Shown in pieces: positions 35,634 to 45,093 of a DNA stretch of 45,419 nt (the first letter of the stretch is position 1; each line of letters begins with the position of its first letter). Source of the stretch: Prochlorococcus sp. AG-363-P15 (lineage in GTDB: Bacteria > Cyanobacteriota > Cyanobacteriia > PCC-6307 > Cyanobiaceae); contig QCGF01000005.1 in NCBI GenBank assembly GCA_003278175.1, positions 1 through 45,419 of the forward strand, read 5' to 3'. The translations under genes and the position numbers were made by a program. The notes below the pieces were generated by a model. That model saw only the letters and a program-made list of their open reading frames with translations. It was not told where the DNA came from and did not search any database.

Positions 35634-37841
35634 TTAGCTAGATTCATGAAGTCGACCGATTATTATTTGATGAGTTAATGTCTGGGATATATATTGATTA
35701 TTCAATCTATAGAGAAGTTTTTTAAATAGAATCAAATGAGATTCTTTGAGATTTCCTACTAATAATTTATGATATCGACTACCTTTCTTCAGCCATCTAT
35801 TATCTAGTTCCTGAGTAACTTTGAGTTTCAATGATTCCTCCCATTCATCCTTCTCTAAACTCCAACCAAATTCCTCAAGTCTATTTAACAAAAAAGTATC
35901 ATTATGCTGAGATAAAAACCAGTTTTTCTCCAGCTCTATCAACTCCTCTAAAAGTTGATTTTCATCATTAGTTAATTCACTTTTAGACAATTTCTCAGAT
36001 AAAGCTCGAGCAGGACCGATTTTTGGGAAAGTCAATAATAATCTTAAGCCTGAGTCAAGATTGCATTTTCTAGTAATTTGATTCCACAACCTATCAACTT
36101 TTTCACTTCCTAAGTCATCAGAATGTATCCTTCCTCCAACCCATTCAAACTTACAATCATCAGTTAGTTGATTAATTAATTCGCCATTCTCATGGATTAA
36201 AGTTGGTCTGTCCAAAGGATCTAAAATATCAACCTGGCCAGACAAGCGAGACAAGTCACCTTGTGAATTAGTCAAAATAGTGACTCCACCTTCTCGAACA
36301 CTTTGGAGAGGAGTAACAGCCCATAGAAGCGAGCGTCCAAGGACTAAAACACGATCATGTCGTTGCCAACTAACGCCAGACCACAATTTTTCCAAAAGCA
36401 CTTCAAGCCTTTTGCTCTCCTGAGTGAGCTGACGTTGTACCCATCTCTCTAAATGAGGTGTGTCAGGACCACTACTTAAAAACAAAGGATTTTCTTTGCT
36501 TACCTCAAATACTGAGGCAAGCTGAGCAGCTCTTCTTTCAAAGATAGTGAGTCGACGTTGTCCTTCCCATCCCTGTTGACTGGGCTTCCAAAATACCTCT
36601 CCCTGGAGTTGTTGAGGTAAATATTGCTGTGCAATCCAATGCTCCGCAAAGTTATGTGGATAACGGTAACCAATACCATCTCCAAAAGCAGTTTTATCTC
36701 GATGAGCATCACGCAAATGACTAGGAACTTCCTGCCTCTGAACTGAACGTACAGCCTTTTGAGCTTCAAAAAATGCCATCACGCTATTACTTTTCTCGGT
36801 AGTAGCTAAATAAAGAGCCGACTGTGCAAGTAGATATACGCCCTCTGGTAAACCAATTCTTTCAAAACCCGCTGCACAAGCTTCTACAACAACAATCGCT
36901 TGAGGATCAGCTAGGCCAATATCTTCGCTAGCTGCAATCAACATACGTCTAAAGATAAATCTGGGATTTTCCCCAGCTTCTAACATCCGAGCTAACCAAA
37001 ACAAAGCAGCATCAGGATCTGAGCCACGCAAAGATTTAATAAATGCACTGATGGTGTCAAAATGCGCGTCTCCTTGCTTGTCATAGAGCACTGCGCGCTC
37101 CTGAATAGATTCTTCTGCGATGGCAAGATCAATATGAATGATTCCATCTGAATCTCTCGGTGTGCTTTCTACTGCTAGCTCAAGAGCATTCAACAAACTG
37201 CGTGCATCTCCATTCGCTACGTCAACCAAATGACTTGCTGCATCATTATTAATCTGAACCTTGCTAGACCCATATCCATACTCAGTGTCTTGTAAAGCTC
37301 GATGAATTAGCCTATGTAAATCATCAGAGCCAAGATGTTGTAGCCGAAATAATCTAGAACGACTCACTAGAGCTTTGTTGACCTCAAAATAAGGATTTTC
37401 CGTTGTTGCTCCAATAAGTGTCAAAGTTCCATTTTCAACCCAAGGCAAAAGAGCATCTTGTTGTGCACTATTAAAGCGGTGTACCTCATCAATAAAAAGA
37501 ATTGTCCGTAGACCATGCCGCTCTAATCGCTGCCTGGCAGCATCAACCTCAATCCTCAACTCTTTAACACCTGACAAGACAGCATTCAAAACACTAAAAT
37601 GACAACGAGTATTCAATGCAATAATCCTAGCCAAAGTTGTTTTACCAACACCTGGAGGCCCATGTAAAAGCAAGTTACCAACTCGGTCAGCAGCTATGGC
37701 TCTCCGTAATAGACGTCCTTCAGCTAAGATGGCACTCTGACCAACAAAGTCATCTAACGTCTTTGGCCTAAGACGTTCTGCCAGTGGAGCATTCCGTTTC
37801 CGGTACTCCTCTCCTTGAAAAGTAAATAGATCCGAAGCCAA
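35634..37841 (-). CDS. rarA: RarA/MgsA-type AAA ATPase with extra C-terminal domain
   Basis: The 735-residue protein starts with the replication-associated recombination ATPase RarA. It shows LAERLRPKTLDDFVGQ, Walker A LHGPPGVGKTTLARII, Walker B FIDEVHRFNSAQQDALL, GATTENPYFEVN and SRSRLFRLQHL. The C-terminal oligomerisation region includes SLRGSDPDAALFWLARM and GYRYPHNF. After about residue 430 there is a second part of about 300 residues, with RVLVLGRSLLWAVTPLQSVR and VDILDPLDRPTLI. This looks like a Rossmann-type, methyltransferase-like fold and is a known cyanobacterial fusion. RarA acts at stalled forks. The start is TTG; a TAA three codons upstream excludes earlier starts. Confidence 0.9.
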   Translation of the reverse strand: MASDLFTFQGEEYRKRNAPLAERLRPKTLDDFVGQSAILAEGRLLRRAIAADRVGNLLLHGPPGVGKTTLARIIALNTRCHFSVLNAVLSGVKELRIEVDAARQRLERHGLRTILFIDEVHRFNSAQQDALLPWVENGTLTLIGATTENPYFEVNKALVSRSRLFRLQHLGSDDLHRLIHRALQDTEYGYGSSKVQINNDAASHLVDVANGDARSLLNALELAVESTPRDSDGIIHIDLAIAEESIQERAVLYDKQGDAHFDTISAFIKSLRGSDPDAALFWLARMLEAGENPRFIFRRMLIAASEDIGLADPQAIVVVEACAAGFERIGLPEGVYLLAQSALYLATTEKSNSVMAFFEAQKAVRSVQRQEVPSHLRDAHRDKTAFGDGIGYRYPHNFAEHWIAQQYLPQQLQGEVFWKPSQQGWEGQRRLTIFERRAAQLASVFEVSKENPLFLSSGPDTPHLERWVQRQLTQESKRLEVLLEKLWSGVSWQRHDRVLVLGRSLLWAVTPLQSVREGGVTILTNSQGDLSRLSGQVDILDPLDRPTLIHENGELINQLTDDCKFEWVGGRIHSDDLGSEKVDRLWNQITRKCNLDSGLRLLLTFPKIGPARALSEKLSKSELTNDENQLLEELIELEKNWFLSQHNDTFLLNRLEEFGWSLEKDEWEESLKLKVTQELDNRWLKKGSRYHKLLVGNLKESHLILFKKLLYRLNNQYISQTLTHQIIIGRLHESS

Positions 37842-37911
37842 TATGAATTAAGGCCACATCATTATTCTCCCTCTAAATTGATATTCTTCTAAAAATAATT
37901 GCAGATCGAAA

Positions 37912-37932
37912 CCTGCCTTGATCAAGGTCAGG
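37912..37932 (-). terminator. Imperfect palindrome after pgm, possible terminator
   Basis: The sequence CCTG-CCTTGATCAAGG-T-CAGG forms a palindrome with one bulged base. On the minus strand it lies 34 nt after the pgm stop and is followed by TTTCG, then later T-rich sequence. This is a weak match to an intrinsic terminator between pgm and rarA. It could instead be a protein-binding palindrome in the rarA leader. Confidence 0.3.
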
Positions 37933-37965
37933 AATTTTCTAAAGCTATATACAGTATGTGAAAAC

Positions 37966-39627
37966 TCAGGTAATTACAGTTGGCTTTACCATGCCAGTTA
38001 GGCTAGTGATCTCTGATAAAGAATTAAAGTCAGCTATTAAATCCTTCAATGCAAGCTGAGGATTTTGATTTAAATTTGCTTCAGGTGGAGCATACTGCTC
38101 TAAATACACCCTAATTGTTGCGCCTTGAGTACCCGTACCTGAAAGGCGCAAAACCACTCTGCTGCCATCTTGCAAGATAACTCGCAAACCCTGGCCATTA
38201 GTTACTGACGAATCAACTGGGTCAACATAACTGAAGTTATCAGCATGTTGTACAGAACTGCCACCAAAAGAAGTACCAATCAATTCAGGGAGCATTAACT
38301 CAAACTTTTCATAAAGACCATGAGCAATATGAGTCGGAATCGATTCATAATCGTGTCGAGAATAATAATGTCGACCGAAACGTCTCCAATGTTGCGACAT
38401 TAAATCTACAACAGAACATTGCTTTACTGAGAGTATCTGCAACCAAAACAGTACTGCCCATAATCCATCTTTTTCTCTTACATGATTACTACCAGTTCCA
38501 AAGCTTTCCTCACCACAAAGTGTAATTCGATCAGAGTCGAGAAGGTTACCAAAAAACTTCCATCCAGTAGGAGTTTCAAAGCAAGGTATGTCTAGTTGTT
38601 TGGCGACAACATCTACAGCTGCACTAGTAGGCATTGAGCGTGCAACGCCTTTAAGACCTGATGAATACGCAGGTGCACAACTAGCATTTGCAGTTAATAC
38701 TGCAAGGCTATCACTTGGATTTACGAAACAAGCTCGCCCTAAAATCATATTGCGATCACCGTCACCATCACATGCCGCACCAAAAGAATAGCGTTGTTCT
38801 TTCAATAACAAATCAGCAAGGTCTTTTGCATAGGTCAGATTTGGATCAGGGTGACAACCACCAAAATCTTCCAAAGGAATACTATTCCTAACGGTGCCAG
38901 ATGGTGCCTGAAGCAAGTCCTCTAACAAACGCTTTGCATATGGGCCAGTCACCGCATTCAAAGCATCAAAAACGATCGTGAAATCTTCTTTAATAAATGA
39001 ACTAATTTTATCTAAATCAAAAAGTTTTTGCATCAAAGATATGTAATCTTCAACTCCATCGACTACCTCAATAGTCATAGCACCAATCGAGTGTTTACCA
39101 ACCTCTTTGAGCGATATAGGCAAATGATCAACAATCAAATATTCCTCTAGGTTTTGAGTGCAGGAATAAATTGCATTAGTGAGAGATTCAGGTGCTGGGC
39201 CACCATTAGATCCATTAATTTTGACTCCAAAATCACCATCTGGGCCACCAGAGTTATGACTAGCAGAAAGTATGATTGCTCCAATGGCATTATTTTTACG
39301 AATTAAGTTAGAAGCAGCTGGGGTAGACAAAATTCCATCAATAGTTGTGATCACATGGCGTAATCCATGCGCAGCGCCCATGCGAAGGATTACATCAATG
39401 GCTCGTCTATTGCCATAGCGACCATCTCCACCTAAAACCAAAGTTCCTCCTTGAACACCAGGAAGAGTTCTAAAAATTGCCTCTACAAAACTTTCAAGAT
39501 AATGAGGTTGTTCAAATTGTTTAGAACTCTTTCGTAATCCCGAAGTACCTGGCTTCTGATCTCTGAATGGTTCACCAAATTGCACCTTATATGCAGTCGG
39601 CATGGAAGGGTAAACGGGACTCGACAT
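37966..39627 (-). CDS. pgm: Phosphoglucomutase, alpha-D-glucose phosphate-specific
   Basis: Pgm interconverts glucose 1-phosphate and glucose 6-phosphate, linking glycogen to central metabolism. The 553-residue sequence has GTSGLRK, the phosphoserine loop ILSASHNSGGPDGDFGVK and the metal loop CDGDGDRNMILG. The sugar-binding GEESFGTGSNHVREKDGLWA and the phosphate-binding RLSGTGTQGATIRVYLE follow. The C-terminal domain is intact. Length fits the eukaryote-like and cyanobacterial PGM type rather than the shorter phosphoglucosamine or phosphomannomutases. The start is ATG 39627. Confidence 0.95.
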   Translation of the reverse strand: MSSPVYPSMPTAYKVQFGEPFRDQKPGTSGLRKSSKQFEQPHYLESFVEAIFRTLPGVQGGTLVLGGDGRYGNRRAIDVILRMGAAHGLRHVITTIDGILSTPAASNLIRKNNAIGAIILSASHNSGGPDGDFGVKINGSNGGPAPESLTNAIYSCTQNLEEYLIVDHLPISLKEVGKHSIGAMTIEVVDGVEDYISLMQKLFDLDKISSFIKEDFTIVFDALNAVTGPYAKRLLEDLLQAPSGTVRNSIPLEDFGGCHPDPNLTYAKDLADLLLKEQRYSFGAACDGDGDRNMILGRACFVNPSDSLAVLTANASCAPAYSSGLKGVARSMPTSAAVDVVAKQLDIPCFETPTGWKFFGNLLDSDRITLCGEESFGTGSNHVREKDGLWAVLFWLQILSVKQCSVVDLMSQHWRRFGRHYYSRHDYESIPTHIAHGLYEKFELMLPELIGTSFGGSSVQHADNFSYVDPVDSSVTNGQGLRVILQDGSRVVLRLSGTGTQGATIRVYLEQYAPPEANLNQNPQLALKDLIADFNSLSEITSLTGMVKPTVIT

Positions 39628-39688
39628 TAGAAAAAAAGATCTTTAGAAATAGCCAATACAAAGAGCGCCTAGCAACTGCAATAAAGTT

Positions 39689-39859
39689 TTAGTGAGGCAT
39701 CTCTGAAGTTCGAAGCATGACAACGAACCAAAGCGTAGACAGAAGTAGTGCTGTTAAAACACCTGGAGCAATCCCAAACCAAGCAATAACCAGTGGGACG
39801 ATTAACGGAAAAAGAATCGCACCCGCCATTGGAGTGGCTGCAACAAACCAACGCAACAT
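39689..39859 (-). CDS. Small two-helix membrane protein (56 residues)
   Basis: This gene is missing from the ORF track in this frame; the track shows only a shadow. It reads MLRWFVAATPMAGAILFPLI, then VPLVIAWFGIAPGVLTALLL and STLWFVVMLRTSEMPH. Two hydrophobic helices are joined by a short loop. It starts at ATG 39859, 24 nt after the DUF4912 stop, and ends 61 nt before pgm, all in the same direction. I do not recognise the family, but the composition and position indicate a real small membrane protein. Confidence 0.65.
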   Translation of the reverse strand: MLRWFVAATPMAGAILFPLIVPLVIAWFGIAPGVLTALLLSTLWFVVMLRTSEMPH

Positions 39860-39883
39860 ATTAATTAGGAAAGAGTAGTCCCA

Positions 39884-41002
39884 TCAAAACCATTCATCCT
39901 CACTGACCTCGTTTGGATTGGTATTGTCTACAGGAGTTTTTCTTTCGAATTGCATTGTGATATTTCGCATTTGTTTGCCTTCATAGTCTTTCGCCTCTAT
40001 GGGATATTCCTGACACCCATCACGGAAGGGAACTTGCAAGCGAAATGTACCAGAAGAAGAGAGTGGGACAGCCTGTCCAGCAATAGTTACAGTCGCTGAT
40101 GGATCAGTAGATCCGTATATAACAAGCTCTGAATCTGCAACCAACCAAAACGGCCTTTTGCGAGGTGCAACACCCCCCACACCAGAATCATTTCGACCAC
40201 TAGCCCATATCCCAGCCCCAGAGTCATTTAGACCACCTTGTCGACTTTGATCTCCAAATGAACTTTGAAATTGCTCAGATCCTATGCGACTTTTATGAAA
40301 ATGTGTTGTGGCAGTTTGATAAAGACGTTCATGCAAACTGCTATCCCGCTGGTCGGAAGAAACATTAGACGGATTAAAGTCACTTATTCCACTATTGGAA
40401 GGAGTTTCTAAGCTAAAAGGGACAAATTGATCAAGGATCTGATCACTTGGATAAAGAGAAGGCACTCTTGCTTGAGAGGAAAATGCCAGAGAGATCCAGC
40501 GAGTCCCAGAACGATAACCAAGTTCAACTCTGTACTCTCTATCACTCAATGGAATCGGCAAATACCACTCTGTACTATGACTATCAACTGGAATTTCTTG
40601 AAGAGTTTGACGATGAGCTGTGCCATCTGAAATGCCAGTTAAATCAGATAAGCGTAAACAAAGACGGCTGGCCCCTTGCGATTGAGCTTTCTTGCGGTCT
40701 GACTCAGAAATCTCCCAAAACACATAAGCCCATTCAGGGTCTCTAGGGAGAAAAACCACCCGTGTTTCAGAGTAATTCCTATCTTTAGAAGACAGTCCAC
40801 CCTCTGAAGATTGTCCAGGAGCTCGCCAAAATTGATATGCAGCCTTTTCTTGTTTTGCCCTCAACTTCTCTTGAAGAGAAGCAATCTGCTTAACAAGTAC
40901 AGCTTTAGTTTTACGGCTATATAAAGGCACACCCAACTCACTTGCCTGTTGGCGCAATTGACGGAGTGTTTTTTGTGCCAAAGAGTCTTTCTCTTCGTTC
41001 AT
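39884..41002 (-). CDS. DUF4912 protein with SAP/Rho-N-like N-terminus
   Basis: The protein is 372 residues from ATG 41002, which has AGAGGA four bases upstream; the ORF-track GTG is six codons earlier. The N-terminal 55 residues (LAQKTLRQLRQQASELGVPL, then SRKTKAVLVKQI) form a helix-extended-helix like Rho N-terminal or SAP domains, which bind nucleic acid. The DUF4912 domain follows, with VVFLPRDPEWAYVFWEISES and a YRVELGYRSGTRW segment, and then a long Ser/Asn/Gly-rich linker. The C-terminus SELVIYGSTDPSATVTIAG is a beta-rich repeat-like domain. The function is unknown. It may bind nucleic acid. Confidence 0.8.
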   Translation of the reverse strand: MNEEKDSLAQKTLRQLRQQASELGVPLYSRKTKAVLVKQIASLQEKLRAKQEKAAYQFWRAPGQSSEGGLSSKDRNYSETRVVFLPRDPEWAYVFWEISESDRKKAQSQGASRLCLRLSDLTGISDGTAHRQTLQEIPVDSHSTEWYLPIPLSDREYRVELGYRSGTRWISLAFSSQARVPSLYPSDQILDQFVPFSLETPSNSGISDFNPSNVSSDQRDSSLHERLYQTATTHFHKSRIGSEQFQSSFGDQSRQGGLNDSGAGIWASGRNDSGVGGVAPRKRPFWLVADSELVIYGSTDPSATVTIAGQAVPLSSSGTFRLQVPFRDGCQEYPIEAKDYEGKQMRNITMQFERKTPVDNTNPNEVSEDEWF

Positions 41003-41020
41003 GAATTCCTCTTGAGTCAC

Positions 41021-41330
41021 AACTTCAAAAATTCCGTTTTTGTTCGGGATCAGTATCCCGGATAACTTTCACTCTCAGATGGTGTGGTCAGGATCTACTG
41101 ACTCCACAGAAAATGTACTCATGAACGAAGCATGCTCTGATCCATTGCAGTCAAAAGCTTTTGAGCTTTGGATTGCAGGTTTTTTCTACTAAGTCATTAA
41201 GACTGAATTTGCAGCACAAGGCATTCTCTGAGAGTTTTACTGGCATTGAAAAGGCAACGATAGTCATTGGTATTTTGTATCTAATCCAAATTTTTCATTT
41301 TTAGTCGGCAAATTTAGACAATAAATCTTT
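41021..41330. other. 310-nt noncoding stretch with two hairpins
   Basis: No convincing ORF lies here. Two stem-loops are visible. At 41043-41062, TTCGGGAT and ATCCCGGA pair around CAGT, counting one G-T pair. At 41083-41108, TGTGGTCAG pairs with CTGACTCCACA around GATCTA, with a two-base bulge. Further on is the 12-bp palindrome CAAAAGCTTTTG. The hairpins are 40-105 nt before the DUF4912 start on the minus strand, so they may lie in its leader. An independent small RNA is also possible. Confidence 0.5.
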
Positions 41331-41693
41331 CTAAGACTGGATAATTATGGCATTGATCAATTCATCAATAGTCAACTCTAGAGGCGTCATTTTACGTTCT
41401 TTTGCCAATCTCTCTAACTGACTAGCTGCAATATCTAGCTGTTCTAGGAAAGCAGAAATAAAGGCTTTATCGTTAATATAATCTGATTGCATCATTAGCC
41501 ATTCCAATCTATCTGCCTTGTTTGGTATAGGGCCTGAAAGGCTATTGGCTGAGATAGATTTAAAACATCCAAGGCAATGTGCAAGCAAGCGTAAATAATG
41601 CCGGTCAATGTTAGAAAGGCCACTTTCATCTATTTTCTGTATATCCTCTAGACTCAAGGGGCTGCTAGTCAATTTACCTGAATCAACCATCAT
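41331..41693 (-). CDS. Hypothetical protein following sufR (120 residues)
   Basis: This soluble, mainly helical protein starts at ATG 41693 inside the end of sufR (11-nt overlap), so it is translationally coupled to the regulator. Visible parts are NIDRHYLRLLAHCLGCFKSI, with a CLGC pair, and a C-terminal helical stretch LAKERKMTPLELTIDELINA. I do not recognise a family. Coupling to SufR suggests a role in Fe-S regulation or a protein produced in step with it, but that is inference. No membrane segment is seen. Confidence 0.65.
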   Translation of the reverse strand: MMVDSGKLTSSPLSLEDIQKIDESGLSNIDRHYLRLLAHCLGCFKSISANSLSGPIPNKADRLEWLMMQSDYINDKAFISAFLEQLDIAASQLERLAKERKMTPLELTIDELINAIIIQS

Positions 41694-42336
41694 TCACCAT
41701 TGGATTAAATTTAAACCCACAAGAATGATCATTATCAAAGCGCCATTGAACACGTTGGATTACACAATCAGGAAAGACATTACGAAGAAGTTCTAGTTCT
41801 TGATCACAAACAATGGGATACTTCTCAGCGATACTGCTTATAGAACAATTAAAAGCATTAAGATACCAGCTAGAACCATCTTTAAGTATATTTAATTCTG
41901 ATGAATAGCCCTCTTTTTTCCTAAGTTCAATCAACTTCTTTAAACGAGTATTTAATGATCCTTTTCCAATCCTCTCTCGATAATTAATTGATTTTTGAAG
42001 CATTTGATAATGTAATATTTCAGATATATTTTCCCGTGAGAAATTAGCATCAATTGTATCTAATAAATCCAATGCAAATTCTTCACTTGCATTTCCCTGC
42101 TTAAAAAAATCTTCTCCCTTCAACGTAAGCCTCCACAAATTAGAAGGGCGTCCAGGGCCTTCTGGCTTCGAACTAAGGTTCACTAATCCATCATTTTCAA
42201 GCCGACGAAGATGGCGGCGCATTGCTTGAACAGATATTCCTATCAAATTAGCCAGCATTCCAGCATTGCAGCCGCCCTGCCGTAATAAAAGCCTCAAAAT
42301 AGCTTCACGAGTTGTGGCTGGCCCTTCAGAAGACAT
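41683..42336 (-). CDS. sufR: Fe-S assembly transcriptional repressor SufR
   Basis: SufR represses the sufBCDS operon when its 4Fe-4S cluster is intact. The 217-residue protein has an N-terminal winged helix (TTREAILRLLLRQGGCNAGM, then ISVQAMRRHLRRLENDGLV) and a dimerisation middle. The C-terminus has cysteines spaced C-X12-C-X13-C-X14-C (in CSISSIAEKYPIVCDQ, FPDCVIQ and DHSCGF). That spacing is, as I recall, the one reported for cyanobacterial SufR. It is divergent from sufB with 460 nt between them. It starts at ATG 42336. The 120-residue gene follows with an overlap. Confidence 0.95.
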   Translation of the reverse strand: MSSEGPATTREAILRLLLRQGGCNAGMLANLIGISVQAMRRHLRRLENDGLVNLSSKPEGPGRPSNLWRLTLKGEDFFKQGNASEEFALDLLDTIDANFSRENISEILHYQMLQKSINYRERIGKGSLNTRLKKLIELRKKEGYSSELNILKDGSSWYLNAFNCSISSIAEKYPIVCDQELELLRNVFPDCVIQRVQWRFDNDHSCGFKFNPMVNDG

Positions 42337-42796
42337 TAGGCTTCAAATGCATTGAACGCAGTCATCAAGCAGAAATAGAACTCAGTTAAGAGCTTAAGTT
42401 TTGTATAGCACTATTTTGCAAAGAACCCAAAAAAATCCAACCAAAGAACTACACCGCCAGGCTAGACAAGCAAAATTACAAACTGATTAAGATCCATCGG
42501 CCGTGTTCTAGGGTCAGCAATAAGAAACATCATTGTTTCGTATTGCTTTATGGCTCCTGTCAAGTAACTCCTGCAACCTAAATTAAAGGCTGAGCCACTA
42601 ATAAAACCTTCACTTAAACTTCAATGTACAAAAAATCCAATTTTCTGACAAACATGACTGTGCATATTAGATCGCATCTATTAAAAATCCAACAACAATT
42701 TTGCAAATGACCGCTGAGATATGTTCATTTGATCCCAAGCATCCGCCTACCTAAATCCAAAGTCTTCTACCAATCAACATCTAACTGGCTAAAATC
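42337..42796. promoter_or_regulatory. sufR-sufB intergenic control region
   Basis: This 460-nt divergent region has no sizeable ORF and should carry both promoters and SufR operators. No copy of the reported SufR box CAAC-N6-GTTG is present, since GTTG does not occur at all; CAAC half-sites occur at several points. Two mini-ORFs precede sufB: 42654-42710 (MTVHIRSHLLKIQQQFCK) and 42707-42754 (MTAEICSFDPKHPPT). They overlap by ATGA, and the second stops 42 nt before sufB. They may be chance. Confidence 0.6.
42402..42410 (-). promoter_or_regulatory. Candidate extended -10 element for sufR
   Basis: On the minus strand the sequence reads TGCTATACA, an extended -10 form (TG-N-TATACA), about 66 nt before the sufR ATG. 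No good -35 is seen at the usual spacing. It is a plausible but unproven sigma-70-type promoter. Confidence 0.25.
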
Positions 42797-44239
42797 ATGA
42801 CAAGCCAAAATCAAGTCGGAGAAATTGTTTCACAGCCTTATAAGTATGGCTTTTTTACAGACATAGAAACAGAAAAAATATCAAAAGGATTAAATGAAGA
42901 CGTTATTAGATTAATTTCAAAGAAAAAAAAGGAGCCGCAATTTCTTCTAGATTTTCGTCTCAAAGCATACAATCAATGGTTAAAAATGAAAGAGCCTAAT
43001 TGGGCTCAACTAGGTTATCCAGCAATAAATTATCAAGACATCATTTATTATGCTGCTCCAAAAAGTGATGAGAAGAAAAAGAGTCTTGATGAAGTTGATC
43101 CGAAGTTATTAGAAACATTTGACAAGCTTGGAATACCATTAAGCGAACAAAAACGTCTCTCTAATGTCGCAGTTGATGCTGTTTTTGATAGTGTATCAAT
43201 AGCAACAACTTACAAAGAAAAGCTTGCCGAAGAAGGAGTTATTTTTTGCTCAATTACGGAAGCAGTCAATGATCATCCAGAGTTGATTGAGAAATATCTC
43301 GGGACGGTAGTGCCAATAAATGATAATTATTTTGCATCACTTAATTCAGCCGTTTTCAGCGATGGTTCTTTTGTTTTTATACCTAAAGGCATAAATTGTC
43401 CAATGGAATTATCATCCTATTTTCGAATAAATTCTGGAGATATAGGTCAATTTGAAAGGACATTAATTATAGCCGAGGAAGGGTCTTCAGTTAGTTATCT
43501 AGAAGGTTGTACGGCCCCTATGTTTGATACAAATACGCTTCATGCTGCAGTTGTTGAACTTATAGCTCTCGATGATTCAGCAATCAAATATTCAACAGTC
43601 CAAAACTGGTATGCAGGCAATGAAAAAGGTATTGGAGGTATCTATAACTTCGTCACCAAGCGTGGTCAATGCCGAGGAAGAAAAAGCAAAATTAGTTGGT
43701 CTCAAGTAGAAACAGGCTCAGCAATTACATGGAAATATCCAAGTTGCATTCTTCAAGGTGATGGATCAGTGGGTGAATTTTACTCGGTAGCGTTAACTAA
43801 TAATCTGCAGAAGGCAGATACAGGAACAAAAATGATTCATGTTGGTGCAAATACTAGATCAACAATCGTCAGTAAAGGCATTAGCGCTGGATCTTCCAGT
43901 AACAGTTACCGTGGATTAGTTCAAATGGGGCCAAAAGCTTCTGGAGCCAGAAATTACAGCCAATGCGATTCGATGTTGATTGGAGACAATGCAGCTGCAA
44001 ATACTTATCCATACATACGATCTCAACAACCATTAGCCAATATTGAGCATGAAGCTAGTACTTGCAAAATTTCAGAAGACCAATTGTTCTATTTACAAAG
44101 TCGAGGCATAGCATTTGAAGAAGCAGTCTCAATGATGGTCAGCGGATTTTGCAGAGATGTGTTCAATCAATTACCAATGGAATTTGCAGCAGAAGCTGAC
44201 AAGCTTCTTGCGTTAAAACTAGAAGGTTCGGTTGGGTGA
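42797..44239 (+). CDS. sufB: Fe-S cluster assembly protein SufB
   Basis: SufB is part of the SufBC2D scaffold that builds Fe-S clusters. The 480-residue protein shows [19 protein letters not shown], then [40 protein letters not shown] and the C-terminal core with [20 protein letters not shown]. It ends with [20 protein letters not shown] and a terminal helix. The beta-helix and the conserved cysteine in EGCTAP are intact. The start is ATG 42797. It is the first gene of the rightward operon, with sufC following after a short gap and sufD overlapping sufC. Confidence 0.96.
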   Translation: MTSQNQVGEIVSQPYKYGFFTDIETEKISKGLNEDVIRLISKKKKEPQFLLDFRLKAYNQWLKMKEPNWAQLGYPAINYQDIIYYAAPKSDEKKKSLDEVDPKLLETFDKLGIPLSEQKRLSNVAVDAVFDSVSIATTYKEKLAEEGVIFCSITEAVNDHPELIEKYLGTVVPINDNYFASLNSAVFSDGSFVFIPKGINCPMELSSYFRINSGDIGQFERTLIIAEEGSSVSYLEGCTAPMFDTNTLHAAVVELIALDDSAIKYSTVQNWYAGNEKGIGGIYNFVTKRGQCRGRKSKISWSQVETGSAITWKYPSCILQGDGSVGEFYSVALTNNLQKADTGTKMIHVGANTRSTIVSKGISAGSSSNSYRGLVQMGPKASGARNYSQCDSMLIGDNAAANTYPYIRSQQPLANIEHEASTCKISEDQLFYLQSRGIAFEEAVSMMVSGFCRDVFNQLPMEFAAEADKLLALKLEGSVG

Positions 44240-44304
44240 TGTGATATCGCCTTATCGTTTCGCCTCGTGTGTGGTCTACCTCCTACAACTATTTCTCATC
44301 TGAA

Positions 44305-45093
44305 GTGAAAAGCAAAGACACAAAGCTAATTCTTGAGATTACTGATCTTCATGCAAGTGTGGAAGATCAGCCAATCCTTAAAGGAGTAAATCTAAAAATT
44401 CATGCTGGCGAAATTCACGCCATTATGGGACGTAATGGGAGTGGGAAAAGTACTCTTTCCAAAGTTATTGCCGGGCATCCTGCATACAATGTGACCTCAG
44501 GCTCAGTGCAGTTTCAAAATGAAGATCTTCTTGCATTAGAACCTGAAGAAAGAGCACGTGCAGGAGTATTTCTAGGTTTTCAATATCCAATAGAAATTCC
44601 AGGTGTCAGCAATCTGGAGTTCCTAAGAGTAGCTAGCAATAGCAGGCGCGAAAAACTAGGGAAAGAAGAACTCGATACATTTGCATTTGAAGAGCTTGTA
44701 GAAGAACGAATGAAATTAGTGCAAATGAATCCTGCTTTTTTAGAGCGCAGTGTTAATGAAGGATTTTCTGGTGGTGAAAAAAAGCGAAATGAAATTCTTC
44801 AAATGGCACTGCTAGAACCAGTGATGGCAATCCTTGATGAAACTGACTCAGGCCTTGATATTGATGCTCTACGTATTGTTGCTTCAGGAGTAAAAACACT
44901 CGCCAAACCAAACACTGCAACTCTTCTAATTACCCATTACCAGCGACTACTAAATGAAATCACACCAGACTTCGTGCACGTTATGTCAGCCGGCCAAATT
45001 CTTCGCACAGGAGGAAGAGAGCTCGCAATTGAATTAGAAAAATCAGGTTATGACTGGATAGATAATAAAGAAGGCCAAACGGAGGGCACTTGA
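44305..45093 (+). CDS. sufC: Fe-S cluster assembly ATPase SufC
   Basis: SufC is the ABC-type ATPase of the SufBC2D complex. It shows Walker [20 protein letters not shown]-loop [18 protein letters not shown], signature [16 protein letters not shown] and Walker [17 protein letters not shown], all typical of SufC. The ORF-track start is GTG 44269; I use GTG 44305, which gives 262 residues, close to the family length, but the choice is uncertain. It lies 65 nt after sufB. Its stop overlaps the sufD ATG by 1 nt (TGATG). Confidence 0.94.
   Translation: MKSKDTKLILEITDLHASVEDQPILKGVNLKIHAGEIHAIMGRNGSGKSTLSKVIAGHPAYNVTSGSVQFQNEDLLALEPEERARAGVFLGFQYPIEIPGVSNLEFLRVASNSRREKLGKEELDTFAFEELVEERMKLVQMNPAFLERSVNEGFSGGEKKRNEILQMALLEPVMAILDETDSGLDIDALRIVASGVKTLAKPNTATLLITHYQRLLNEITPDFVHVMSAGQILRTGGRELAIELEKSGYDWIDNKEGQTEGT

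Noticed and set aside
42337-42796. SufR operator CAAC-N6-GTTG in the sufR-sufB region
   Set aside because: I looked for it on both strands; GTTG does not occur in this stretch, so the reported box cannot be present in exact form. CAAC half-sites alone are not evidence.
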